This document shows, piece by piece, positions 1 through 6,706 of a DNA stretch of 8,944 bases (positions are counted from its first letter, which is position 1; every line of letters begins with the position of its first letter). Made by a program: the position numbers and the translations under genes. The stretch spans positions 1 to 8,944 of the forward strand of contig JADMIN010000069.1 of the NCBI GenBank assembly GCA_015478575.1. Direction: 5' to 3'. The notes under the pieces are model-generated. The model searched no databases, had not been told where the DNA came from, and saw nothing but the letters and a program-made list of their open reading frames with translations. This stretch comes from Ktedonobacterales bacterium. Its GTDB lineage: Bacteria; Chloroflexota; Ktedonobacteria; Ktedonobacterales; JADMIN01.

Positions 1-1
1 A

Positions 2-406
2 TCTTGCACGGGGGGCTTGCTCGCCAGTCTGCTCACCGATGTGCCGGGCAGTTCGGCGGCGTTCCGCGGCGGGCTGGTCTCCTACGCGACCGAGTTGAAG
101 GCGCAATGGGGCGTGCCGCGCGACGTGCTGGAGACGTATGGCGTCATCAGCGGCGAGACCGCCCGCGCGATGGCCGAGGCCGCGCGCGCGCGCCTGGGCG
201 CGGATGTGGGCATCGGCATCACGGGTGTCGCTGGCCCTGACGAGCAAGAGGGGCGGCCTGTGGGCACCGTGCATCTCGCCGTCGCCGCGCCGCATGGGGC
301 GCGTGCTACCAGCCAGCACTTCATCGGCGGCAGGAGCGAGATCAAGTGGCGCGCGGCCATGACCGCGCTGAACCTGCTGCGGCTCGCGCTGCTGGAGCCG
401 CGGTGA
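2..406 (+). CDS. cinA: CinA C-terminal domain / nicotinamide-nucleotide amidase, 5' truncated
   Basis: This is the 3' part of a CinA/PncC-family gene cut by the window edge; the frame is open from base 2. The family deamidates nicotinamide mononucleotide to nicotinate mononucleotide in cytosolic pyridine-nucleotide salvage. The first visible residues, SCTGG, are the family's hallmark near the start of the amidase domain. They are followed by a TDVPGSS segment, a YGVISGETARAMAEAAR helix and the GITGVAGPDEQEGRPVGTV stretch that matches the second conserved block. The frame ends at TGA 404-406. About 134 residues are visible out of an amidase domain of roughly 160. Whether an N-terminal MoaB-like domain precedes it (full CinA) or it is a stand-alone PncC cannot be seen. 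The TTG at 17 is internal to the SCTGG motif region and is not the start. The gene is convergent with the kinase, with a 28-bp gap. Confidence 0.93.
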   Translation, partial: SCTGGLLASLLTDVPGSSAAFRGGLVSYATELKAQWGVPRDVLETYGVISGETARAMAEAARARLGADVGIGITGVAGPDEQEGRPVGTVHLAVAAPHGARATSQHFIGGRSEIKWRAAMTALNLLRLALLEPR

Positions 407-434
407 AACAGCGCGGTGAAGGGGTGCCGTCGTG

Positions 435-2162
435 TTAGGGGCGCCGCATTGTCAGGGTGTAGGTGTTGCCCAGGCTATCTCGCACCGTCACGCTCGTGGG
501 CAGCGCTTGGCAGGGAGTTGAGGAGGCTTGAATACGCAGCGTATCAGAATGACTAGGCGAGATCCCTGGTGACATATCGCTCGGCCACGTCTGTTTCAGG
601 TTGTTGAGATTGACCAGGTGAAACGTATAGCCTGGGATCTGCGGCGGCTGCCACTCCCATCCGACGGTGGTCGTCGCGCCGTTGGTGATGATCAGGGTAG
701 CGGTGCAGCCAGTGCCATATGGATACAAGTTGAGCGGCGAAGGCGAGAACGTCAGCGGCACCGAGGGCGATGGGCTTGGCGACGGTGTCGGCGGTGTCGC
801 CGTGGGCGTGGGGGAAGGATCTGGCGTGGGTGTCGCGACGCTAATCACGCCGATGGTCACCGTGCCCACCGTCATCGTCGGGAAGCCCAGTCCGCCGCCA
901 CCAGCACCGCTGGTGCGTGAGGCGGTCGGCGACGGCTGATGCCGTATGGGTGGCAGCGCATCTCCAGTTCCACCGGCACTGACGCCCCCCACGACACGCA
1001 GCAGGCTCGCGCTGCCCAAGCCACCAACGAGCAGCACGACAGCCAATCCTAGCACCAGCCAGATGCGCCCATGCTCCGTCCGCGAGCGGTACCGCGTTTC
1101 CCAGATCGCCGCTTGCCGCGTCGTGGTGGGGGCGCCCGTGCTCAGCGGCCGGCCTTGCGCCGCCAGGAGCGGCACCGTCACCGCATCCGTGTCGCCTGGC
1201 GTGTCGCGTGGCGTGTGAGGATCGCGCGGGAGGAGGCTGGGATGGGTGAAGCGGCGGGTCGCGCGCGCGCCCGCCACCGCCCGCAGCCGGCCGGTCACGC
1301 CTTCGCTCTCAGCCAGCGCCTGGCGTAGCGCGAGGGCAAAACTCCGTGCATTGGGATAGCGCTCGTCAGGGCCAAACGCCATCGCCCGCAGCACCACATG
1401 CTCCAGCGCCGGCCAGATCGCGGGATTGCGCGCGGAGGGAGGTGTAATGGGGGCGGTGAGCACCAGCGCGGCCACCTCATAGGGGGAAGGCGCATCGTGG
1501 GGCACGACGCCCGTCAACAGTTCGTAGAGCACGGCGCCGAGCGCGTAGATATCCGCGCGCTGGTCCACATTGCCGCCGCGCAACTGCTCTGGCGCCATAT
1601 ACTCTGGTGTCCCCACCGGCAGGCCGGTCGCCGCCAACGTCTGCAACGCGCCATCCGGCCGGGTAAAGCTCACCTGCCGGGCGATGCCGAAGTCGGAGAG
1701 CAGCGCCTGCCCCTGGGTATTGAGTAAGATATTCTCTGGCTTTACGTCGCGGTGGACCAGACCAAGCTGATGCGCGGCGTAGAGACCTGAGGCCACCTGC
1801 GCCGCCAGTTCCACCGCATCTGCTGGCGGCAATGTGCCCTCACGCTCGAGCCGCTCGCGCAGTGACCCACGGAGCACGGGCATGACGAGATAGAGCAGCC
1901 CATGCTCCAAATTGGAGGTGTACACGGGCACGATGTGCGGATGGTTGAGCGCCCCGACCTGGCGCGCCTCATTCTTGAAGCGCACGACATATTCGGGGTC
2001 CGCCGCGAGCGCGGCGGGCAGCACCTTGACGGCGACCTCGCGTCCGAGGGTGAGATCGCGCGCCAGATAGACTTCCGCCATACCCCCCACGCCGAGCAGG
2101 GACATCAGTTGATATTCGCCAAGCCTTTGGCCGACCAGACTCCCTCTGTCCTCAAGCGCCAC
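435..2162 (-). CDS. Transmembrane PknB-type serine/threonine protein kinase
   Basis: A Hanks-type Ser/Thr kinase of 575 residues from the GTG at 2162. The Gly-rich loop LLGVGGMAEVY lies at about residues 22-32, the ATP-binding Lys in AVKVL at 46, the catalytic loop HRDVKPEN at 137-144 (an RD kinase), DFG at 157-159 and APE at 190-192, so all catalytic residues are present. A cytosolic juxtamembrane segment to about 365 is followed by one membrane helix at about 367-388. Then come a Gly-rich stretch, a Pro/Ser/Thr linker (about 443-471) and a roughly 100-residue C-terminal beta-rich domain with two cysteines (about 486 and 551). That topology puts the kinase inside and a probable sensor domain outside. 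The ligand is unknown; there are no PASTA repeats. The GTG at 2162 is preferred to the longer GTG at 2198 because GGAGGAGG sits 6 nt upstream of it and the kinase fold begins soon after. It has its own promoter and no phosphatase or FHA partner in the window. Confidence 0.94.
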   Translation of the reverse strand: MALEDRGSLVGQRLGEYQLMSLLGVGGMAEVYLARDLTLGREVAVKVLPAALAADPEYVVRFKNEARQVGALNHPHIVPVYTSNLEHGLLYLVMPVLRGSLRERLEREGTLPPADAVELAAQVASGLYAAHQLGLVHRDVKPENILLNTQGQALLSDFGIARQVSFTRPDGALQTLAATGLPVGTPEYMAPEQLRGGNVDQRADIYALGAVLYELLTGVVPHDAPSPYEVAALVLTAPITPPSARNPAIWPALEHVVLRAMAFGPDERYPNARSFALALRQALAESEGVTGRLRAVAGARATRRFTHPSLLPRDPHTPRDTPGDTDAVTVPLLAAQGRPLSTGAPTTTRQAAIWETRYRSRTEHGRIWLVLGLAVVLLVGGLGSASLLRVVGGVSAGGTGDALPPIRHQPSPTASRTSGAGGGGLGFPTMTVGTVTIGVISVATPTPDPSPTPTATPPTPSPSPSPSVPLTFSPSPLNLYPYGTGCTATLIITNGATTTVGWEWQPPQIPGYTFHLVNLNNLKQTWPSDMSPGISPSHSDTLRIQASSTPCQALPTSVTVRDSLGNTYTLTMRRP

Positions 2163-2168
2163 CGCGCG

Positions 2169-2176
2169 CCTCCTCC
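2169..2176 (-). promoter_or_regulatory. Ribosome binding site that fixes the kinase start
   Basis: On the minus strand the bases read GGAGGAGG, then CGCGCG, then GTG at 2162-2160. This strong Shine-Dalgarno match at ideal spacing lies inside the longer open frame that starts at 2198, so it argues that the first 12 codons of that frame are not translated. Confidence 0.85.
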
Positions 2177-2223
2177 AAACCAAGCTATGGCGTTCCACGG
2201 CCCACGTCCTCCGCGGCGGCGCC

Positions 2224-2253
2224 AGTATAGAGCCAAGGGGGGCGCACTGTCAA
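2224..2253 (-). promoter_or_regulatory. Sigma-70-type promoter of the kinase gene
   Basis: On the minus strand a perfect TTGACA (-35, bases 2253-2248) is followed after 18 bp by TATACT (-10, bases 2229-2224; 5 of 6 to consensus). Transcription would start near 2217, giving a leader of about 55 nt before the GTG at 2162. This suggests constitutive, housekeeping-sigma expression, though no operator is obvious. The remaining sequence up to the end of the next gene at 2386 shows no convincing gene. Confidence 0.75.
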
Positions 2254-2385
2254 GCGAACGAGCACTCATGGGCTAAGGGAGACCGTGGGACAACAGCCAT
2301 GCGAGGACAACGCCCCCATGCTCAGCGAGGGTGAACACTCCACCGGGCATGAGGGCTATTAGGGCAGGGGCAGAAGGGGGAGCGC

Positions 2386-3150
2386 TCAGGCGAGCACGAG
2401 CATATCCTCATCCACCGGCATGCCGGGCTGATCCCGCCAGGATCGTGGCCACGCGATAGAGGGCGACTCAATAGCGCGGCGGGCGGGGCGACGCACCGCA
2501 ACGTAGATGCCATCAATGAAGCGCCCATTGACCGTCGCCTCGACCGTGCGCGCGTGGTCCAGCGCTCCCTCATCGCGGGCCGAGAGCGCCAGTTCCGCCT
2601 CCACCTCTTGGCCAGCCTCCAGCCAGATCGGCGCCCGCATGGGGACGGTCTCACCGCCGATGCGCACGAGTGTCTCCAACCGCTCGTCATCACCACTCAG
2701 ACGCAGCCGAATGGGCGCGCGCGTGGGTGTGGGGTTGCCTAAACGGAAGGGGACGCGCCACGCGCTCACCGCCGCCTCAGAGTGGACGACATACATGTTC
2801 TGCCCAAGGAGCAGTGGATCGCGCTGCCCGCGTGTGTGGATGCTGGCGCGCACGCACCGGTGGCCCGCCGCATCCGGTATCCACTCGATCACGGCTTCCT
2901 CACTGTGTCGGGAATCAGGCGCGAGCATATACGGCCCCAAGGGGGGAAGGACATCCCACTTCACGCCCATGCCGAAGCGCGCCACTTTGACCTCGATGCG
3001 CTCGATGACCAGCTCATCTGGCCCTGGATTGAGGAGAGGAAAGCTGATCTTCGCCGCCTCCCCTAGCCGTGGTGGATTGGGCGTCACGGAGATGCCAGCC
3101 CACATATAGGATCGCGTCCGGGCGGCAGTGTTGGGAACGATCATTGGCAC
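2386..3150 (-). CDS. Unrecognised protein with two predicted Ig-like beta domains
   Basis: A 254-residue protein I cannot assign to a named function. It has no signal peptide and no membrane segment. Residues about 17-120 form one unit: a VTPNPPRLGE entry, a NPGPDELVIERIEV strand pair, then an EWIPDAAGHRCVRA block (about residues 89-102). This resembles Ig-like/CARDB-type beta-sandwich domains found in soluble Chloroflexota and actinobacterial proteins. Residues about 125-230 look like a second beta domain ending in ATVNGRFIDGIYVAVRR. A short charged tail follows. Such proteins are usually binding or scaffold modules, but no partner is indicated here. The GTG at 3150 is chosen because AGGAGG lies 7 nt upstream; the ATG two codons later at 3144 is 13 nt away. 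The open frame running up to 3243 passes through a 13-bp tandem repeat and is not credible as coding. The gene lies 138 bp downstream of the DUF2079 gene on the same strand. Confidence 0.8.
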   Translation of the reverse strand: MPMIVPNTAARTRSYMWAGISVTPNPPRLGEAAKISFPLLNPGPDELVIERIEVKVARFGMGVKWDVLPPLGPYMLAPDSRHSEEAVIEWIPDAAGHRCVRASIHTRGQRDPLLLGQNMYVVHSEAAVSAWRVPFRLGNPTPTRAPIRLRLSGDDERLETLVRIGGETVPMRAPIWLEAGQEVEAELALSARDEGALDHARTVEATVNGRFIDGIYVAVRRPARRAIESPSIAWPRSWRDQPGMPVDEDMLVLA

Positions 3151-3157
3151 ACTGTTT

Positions 3158-3163
3158 CCTCCT
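3158..3163 (-). promoter_or_regulatory. Ribosome binding site for the Ig-like protein
   Basis: The minus strand reads AGGAGG at 3163-3158, followed by 7 nt (AAACAGT) and GTG at 3150-3148. It marks the start of the Ig-like gene and lies directly next to the palindrome GTGTATACAC at 3164-3173. Confidence 0.8.
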
Positions 3164-3173
3164 GTGTATACAC
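3164..3173. repeat. 10-bp perfect palindrome GTGTATACAC
   Basis: A perfect inverted repeat directly upstream of the Shine-Dalgarno sequence of the Ig-like gene on the minus strand. It could be an operator half-site pair for a small dimeric regulator, or chance. It contains a TATACA that resembles a -10 box, but no acceptable -35 lies 17 bp upstream and the transcript would begin inside the ribosome binding site, so I do not call a promoter here. Confidence 0.4.
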
Positions 3174-3187
3174 CGCTGAATAGCGTC

Positions 3188-3244
3188 GCACTCCATACTC
3201 GCACTCCATACTCGCACTCCATACTCGCACTCCATACTCGCACT
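3188..3244. repeat. 13-bp tandem repeat, four perfect copies plus a partial fifth
   Basis: The unit GCACTCCATACTC (GAGTATGGAGTGC on the minus strand) occurs four times without mismatch at 3188-3200, 3201-3213, 3214-3226 and 3227-3239, then a partial GCACT at 3240-3244. Thirteen is not a multiple of three, so the repeat shifts frame with each copy, which fits a noncoding spacer. It lies between the DUF2079 gene and the Ig-like gene. Perfect short tandem copies are prone to slippage, so copy number may vary between strains. A protein-binding array is possible but not shown. Confidence 0.95.
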
Positions 3245-3251
3245 TCGCGGA

Positions 3252-3279
3252 CAGTCCGACTGACACGCGCGCTCGCGCG
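3252..3279. other. Palindrome and GC hairpin just past the DUF2079 gene
   Basis: Two adjacent inverted repeats: CAGTC-C-GACTG at 3252-3262, and a 5-bp stem CGCGC/GCGCG with loop GCTC at 3266-3279. In the minus-strand transcript they follow the DUF2079 stop codon by 9 nt. There is no T-tract, so this is not a canonical intrinsic terminator. It may stabilise the 3' end, pause transcription or do nothing. Confidence 0.35.
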
Positions 3280-3288
3280 GGCCTCGCA

Positions 3289-5544
3289 CTATCCCGCGAC
3301 ATGCACGTCAGCGAAAACGGCCTCCGTTCCGCCGTCTAACAGCGTGGGCGCCGCGCCGCGTGGCCCCACAGGCGCCAGCGGAAGCGCGGGCAGTGGCTGG
3401 GCGTCGCCGCCGCCGGGCGCGTCCGCGAGCACCCGCACCCCTACGCGCACGGTGCCGACCTCGCTGCCATCCATCAGTTGTGGCCAAGAGCGAACGGCCA
3501 GAATCTTCCCCGATGGCCAGGCTGACATCGGGCGCCACTGAATGGTCGCGAACTGTGCGTCGCCCAGGCGTCTCCCATTCGGCAACGTCAGCAGCACCTC
3601 CGGCCAGGGATTGCCGGCAACCGGCCCGGTCACGCGCCAGTAGGTGGTCACGGTTAGATAGGGGGTGTTCAGAAACACCTCTCCGCTATAGACCTTGCCA
3701 CTGGGTGAAATCTTATACCCAATCAACTCAAGTGAAGCACCAAAACGAATGGCCAGTGTATGTGGTATCTCGCGCGGAGCCACCTCGGTAAACGAATAGA
3801 ACGACGCGGGAAGTTGGAGCGCTGGCCCAGGCCGCGAGGCACGCTTCAGCAGCAGGTAGCCGTCGCGTGCCGCCACGATCGTGTACTGTCCGCTCGCCAG
3901 CAATTCACGTATGCCTTGGGCATACCGCGTGGACGAGGGAAGTTGCGGGTAGAGGTTGCCCGTGACATCTAGGAAGAGATATTGGGCCTCATGCTCCTGG
4001 TAGGGGAACAGATAGATCGCGCGCCGCTGACTCACATGGGGCACCAAGTCTGACTGCGCCGAGACGCTCGCGTCAGGGGGAATGAGCCGCGCGAGGGTAT
4101 CCGCGATACGGGCGTGGGCCGTCACGTGGGGCCACGCAAAGCCCTGCGTGATCGGTAGGTAGCCATGCAGGCGCTGGGCGCGCAGGCCGGAGATCAGCAC
4201 GACCATCACCAGCCCCAGCGACAGCGCGCGTGGCCAGCTATCCGCCCGCAGTCGCGCGGCCCAGCGCGCCGCCCGCTGTGGCCGCCGCCAGAGCATCCCC
4301 TCAACACGCGGCGCCGCCCGCGCCGCCAGTCGCGCGCCCACGCCAACGAGCAGCGCAACACTCTCGATGGCGGCCAACAGGAGCACTGGCACAATATCGG
4401 CGCTATATTGGTAGACGCCGGAATACATAGCGGCATTATTACTGAGCAGATTGATGGCGAGCGCGGGCGCGGCCATCAGGAGGGTCAGCGGACTCAGCAG
4501 CGGCAGATAGCCTACCGGCGCCAGCAGCGAGCGCAGATAATAGAGATGCCGCGGCTCGAACACGTAGGAGCGCAGCACGCTACCCGGATGCGTGAGCAGA
4601 TAGACGGCGACCTGCGTGGGCGAGGAGCCGAGCGCGGCGTAGCGGCTCGCGGTGGGAGGATGCCCTAGCGGACTGGCGGCATGCATGATCGCCAGTTCCA
4701 CCACCAGCCAGCCCAGCGCGAGCGCGACCAATCCCCCGCCCAGACGCCAGCGCCGCTGGAGCAGCGCGGCACTCAGGCCGATCATTGCCACATCGACCAC
4801 GATCTCCTCTTTGGTCGCCAGCGCCAGCACGCAGGCCACCACCAACCCTACATCGTTGCGCGCGAGCAGAAAATAGAGGGCGAACATCAGAAAGGCCGCG
4901 GCGAGCGTCACCGCGTGAAAATCAAAGGTGACGGCCGCCTGTAGCGCGGGATAGAGCAGATAGAGGGCCGCGAAGACCACGCCAGCGAGGACACTGCGCA
5001 GACGCCGACTGGCGAGCCAGTAGGCGGGGAAGGCGCCAGCAGCCACGATGACGACCTGGAGCAGTTGCAAGGTCTTGGGGGAAGGCACGAAGCGATAGAG
5101 CAGCGCGAGCGGCAGCAGAATCGGCTCGAAGTGGATGGCGAAGCGTGAGACATCACCTAGGCAGTTCGTATCAGTGACGATGTTACACACGGTCTGACGC
5201 AACAGCGCGCCATGCGTCGTGTTCCAGAGCGCCTGATCCATGATGCCCAGATCCTCAGCATGCGTCAGATAGGCGTCGTGCAGGGTGAAGAGGTAGGCCA
5301 CGAAGAAGATGGTATAGGCGAGGGCGAGCAGCGTGACGACGGCCAGCCCGATGCGCGCGCGGCGGCCTCGCGGCGCGGGCGGGAGCGCGGGATAGCGGTC
5401 GAGGGCGCGGCTCAGGAAGCCACGCGCCACGCGCCACCCATGCGCGCGCGCTGGCACCAGCCGCCCCACGCCCGCCGCGCGCTCAACGCTGGGGTGTGGC
5501 TCGCGCGTCTCCGCTCCCTCTGGTCGCGTGCTCGTTGCCGCCAT
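3289..5544 (-). CDS. DUF2079 multi-pass membrane protein, putative GT-C glycosyltransferase
   Basis: A 751-residue integral membrane protein of the DUF2079 family, which resembles GT-C transferases using polyprenyl-phosphate sugars. After a basic cytosolic N-terminus, the first helix is at about 66-87. The family motif follows in the first outer loop: EDLGIMDQALWNTTHG (about 97-112), then IHFEPILLPL (about 137-146). About ten more hydrophobic segments run to about 455, with an ATKEE motif at 243-247. A soluble region at about 475-570 contains the family's ASVSAQSDLVPHVSQRR stretch. Residues about 598-705 form an added beta-sandwich-like domain (ELIGYKI, VTTYWRV, PMSAWPSG), a type seen at the C-terminus of Chloroflexota GT-C proteins. 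The acidic first loop is the likely catalytic site, by analogy only. The ATG at 5544 has GGAGGG 6 nt upstream. It lies 91 bp downstream of the flippase-like gene and is probably the third gene of its operon. Donor and acceptor are unknown. Confidence 0.88.
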   Translation of the reverse strand: MAATSTRPEGAETREPHPSVERAAGVGRLVPARAHGWRVARGFLSRALDRYPALPPAPRGRRARIGLAVVTLLALAYTIFFVAYLFTLHDAYLTHAEDLGIMDQALWNTTHGALLRQTVCNIVTDTNCLGDVSRFAIHFEPILLPLALLYRFVPSPKTLQLLQVVIVAAGAFPAYWLASRRLRSVLAGVVFAALYLLYPALQAAVTFDFHAVTLAAAFLMFALYFLLARNDVGLVVACVLALATKEEIVVDVAMIGLSAALLQRRWRLGGGLVALALGWLVVELAIMHAASPLGHPPTASRYAALGSSPTQVAVYLLTHPGSVLRSYVFEPRHLYYLRSLLAPVGYLPLLSPLTLLMAAPALAINLLSNNAAMYSGVYQYSADIVPVLLLAAIESVALLVGVGARLAARAAPRVEGMLWRRPQRAARWAARLRADSWPRALSLGLVMVVLISGLRAQRLHGYLPITQGFAWPHVTAHARIADTLARLIPPDASVSAQSDLVPHVSQRRAIYLFPYQEHEAQYLFLDVTGNLYPQLPSSTRYAQGIRELLASGQYTIVAARDGYLLLKRASRPGPALQLPASFYSFTEVAPREIPHTLAIRFGASLELIGYKISPSGKVYSGEVFLNTPYLTVTTYWRVTGPVAGNPWPEVLLTLPNGRRLGDAQFATIQWRPMSAWPSGKILAVRSWPQLMDGSEVGTVRVGVRVLADAPGGGDAQPLPALPLAPVGPRGAAPTLLDGGTEAVFADVHVAG

Positions 5545-5604
5545 GCTTCACCCTCCGGCGAGACCTCCTGCCTCGCGGGTATGCGCGGTGTGTGCCAGCG
5601 CTCA

Positions 5605-5621
5605 CGCGCGCACAGCGCGTG
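5605..5621. other. GC-rich hairpin between flippase-like and DUF2079 genes
   Basis: A 7-bp stem (one G-T pair) at 5605-5611 and 5615-5621 with loop ACA lies in the 91-bp gap. No T-tract follows in the minus direction, so a terminator is not supported; the three genes can still be one transcript. It may be an intercistronic stability element or a chance product of the CG-rich composition. Confidence 0.3.
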
Positions 5622-5635
5622 CCTGGGGCGGCTCC

Positions 5636-6706
5636 TCACGCCTCCTTCGGTGGCTCGCGGGAGCCTTCGGGAGGCACGGGGGGACGTTCCACCCTCCCTG
5701 GCGCAAGATACGCGCCGGAGATGCAGGCAAGCTCGGCGCCGGTCGTCAGCAGGCGCGCGATCAGCGCGATCACCACCGCCACTGCTGGGGGCGCTAGGCC
5801 AGCGGCGACCAGCAGCGCGGCGATCACCGCCTCGCGCACGCCCAAGCCGCTCGGTGTCACGAAGCTGAGGAAGCCAACATCCCAGCCGATGGCAAAGATC
5901 CCGATGGCCAGGAGCGGTGCGGCCCCCGGTGCGGGCGCCGCCACGAGCGAACGGATCAGCAGGTAGAAACCGACGCCGGCCACGATCCAGCTTGCCGCCC
6001 AATAGGCGGTGATGGTGAGCACGTCCGCATAGGTCAGCGACATCTCGACTGGGTTGCGCTTCAGCCTGCGCAGACCGCCATTGAGGAGCGCGCGCAACAG
6101 GCGGGGATGGAGCCCAACGAGCAGCAGCGGTACGCCTAGCGCGCCCATGGTCAGCAGCGCGCCACGGGGCAATCGCGCGGCCAGCGCGCGGGCATCGGGC
6201 CAGAACAAGAGGGTGAATGCGAAGACCAGCGCCGCCGAGGCGAGCTTGGTGGCAAGCTCGATGACCATGCTGGCGAAGCCGCGCGCCTTGGGCACGCCAC
6301 GCCGCTCCGCCCACAGCACGCGCGTGATGACATGGAGGACGTTGCCAGGAATGTAGCGTACGAACTCGGCACCGAGGTAGATGCGCTCGCTCTCTAGCAC
6401 GCTCAGGCGGCTGCCGAGGCGGGCGAGGATGCCGCGCCAGATCAGCGCGAAGGAGAGTTCCTGCGCGGCGAAGAGCGAGAAAGCGACGAGCAGCAGCCCC
6501 CAGCGCACCTGCCACTGATAGTGCGCGAGCTGCGACCAGCTCTTCCAGACGGCGGCGGCGAGGAAGCCAGCGATGACGAGCAGCACGCTCGCCCCCACCG
6601 GGCGCTTGTGCCGCGTGAGCCAGGGGATGGCGGCGCGGACGAGACCCTCTACGCGCGCCAGCGGCGATAGCCGTGCGGCGGCGTCACGGGCGTCAGCGCT
6701 CGTCAC
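5636..6706 (-). CDS. Flippase-like membrane protein, UPF0104 / LPG synthase TM family
   Basis: A 356-residue polytopic membrane protein of the UPF0104 family (lysylphosphatidylglycerol synthase transmembrane region, also called the flippase-like domain). About seven to eight hydrophobic segments run from residue 37 to about 334. Family marks include RYIPGNVLHVITR (about 117-129), corresponding to the usual R-Y-x-P-G block, and TPSGLGVREA (about 284-293), the conserved P-x-G-x-G-x-R-E motif. It lacks the soluble MprF-type aminoacyl transferase domain, so aminoacylation of lipid is not expected. Members next to polyprenyl-phosphate glycosyltransferases are thought to move or handle lipid-linked sugars; that role is inferred here. 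The GTG at 6706 overlaps the TGA of the upstream GT2 gene as GTGA, so translation is probably coupled. The C-terminal tail is short, Pro-rich and charged. Confidence 0.9.
   Translation of the reverse strand: MTSADARDAAARLSPLARVEGLVRAAIPWLTRHKRPVGASVLLVIAGFLAAAVWKSWSQLAHYQWQVRWGLLLVAFSLFAAQELSFALIWRGILARLGSRLSVLESERIYLGAEFVRYIPGNVLHVITRVLWAERRGVPKARGFASMVIELATKLASAALVFAFTLLFWPDARALAARLPRGALLTMGALGVPLLLVGLHPRLLRALLNGGLRRLKRNPVEMSLTYADVLTITAYWAASWIVAGVGFYLLIRSLVAAPAPGAAPLLAIGIFAIGWDVGFLSFVTPSGLGVREAVIAALLVAAGLAPPAVAVVIALIARLLTTGAELACISGAYLAPGRVERPPVPPEGSREPPKEA

Noticed and set aside
181..195. A CGCGCGCGCG run that could adopt Z-DNA.
   Set aside because: It encodes a normal Ala/Arg helix of CinA, and similar CG runs occur throughout the window because of base composition.
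407..434. A bidirectional terminator between the convergent cinA and kinase genes.
   Set aside because: The 28-bp gap has no stem-loop with a T-tract in either direction.
2281..2324. An imperfect direct repeat containing GGACAAC and ATGC in the gap upstream of the kinase promoter.
   Set aside because: Copies are short, differ in length and base, and have no position that suggests a function.
2507..3109. A 200-codon plus-strand open frame antisense to the Ig-like gene.
   Set aside because: Ser/Arg-rich composition typical of an antisense shadow; the minus-strand frame has a Shine-Dalgarno sequence and a domain-like pattern.
3151..3243. Extension of the Ig-like protein through the 13-bp tandem repeats.
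   Set aside because: The repeat unit is not a multiple of three, more than one frame is open across it, and a strong ribosome binding site lies downstream at 3158-3163.
3188..3244. The tandem array considered as a CRISPR or an iteron-type origin.
   Set aside because: Units are only 13 bp, directly abutting with no spacers, and no cas, rep or dnaA gene is near.
5212..5868. A 218-codon plus-strand open frame opposite the start of the DUF2079 gene.
   Set aside because: Arg/Ser-rich shadow of the real minus-strand genes, with no ribosome binding site or family resemblance.
5412..6515. A long 367-codon open frame on the minus strand overlapping the flippase-like gene and the start of the DUF2079 gene.
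   Set aside because: Its translation is Arg/Ala-rich low-complexity sequence with no recognisable motif, and it is out of frame with two well-supported genes; GC-rich DNA commonly leaves such shadow frames open.
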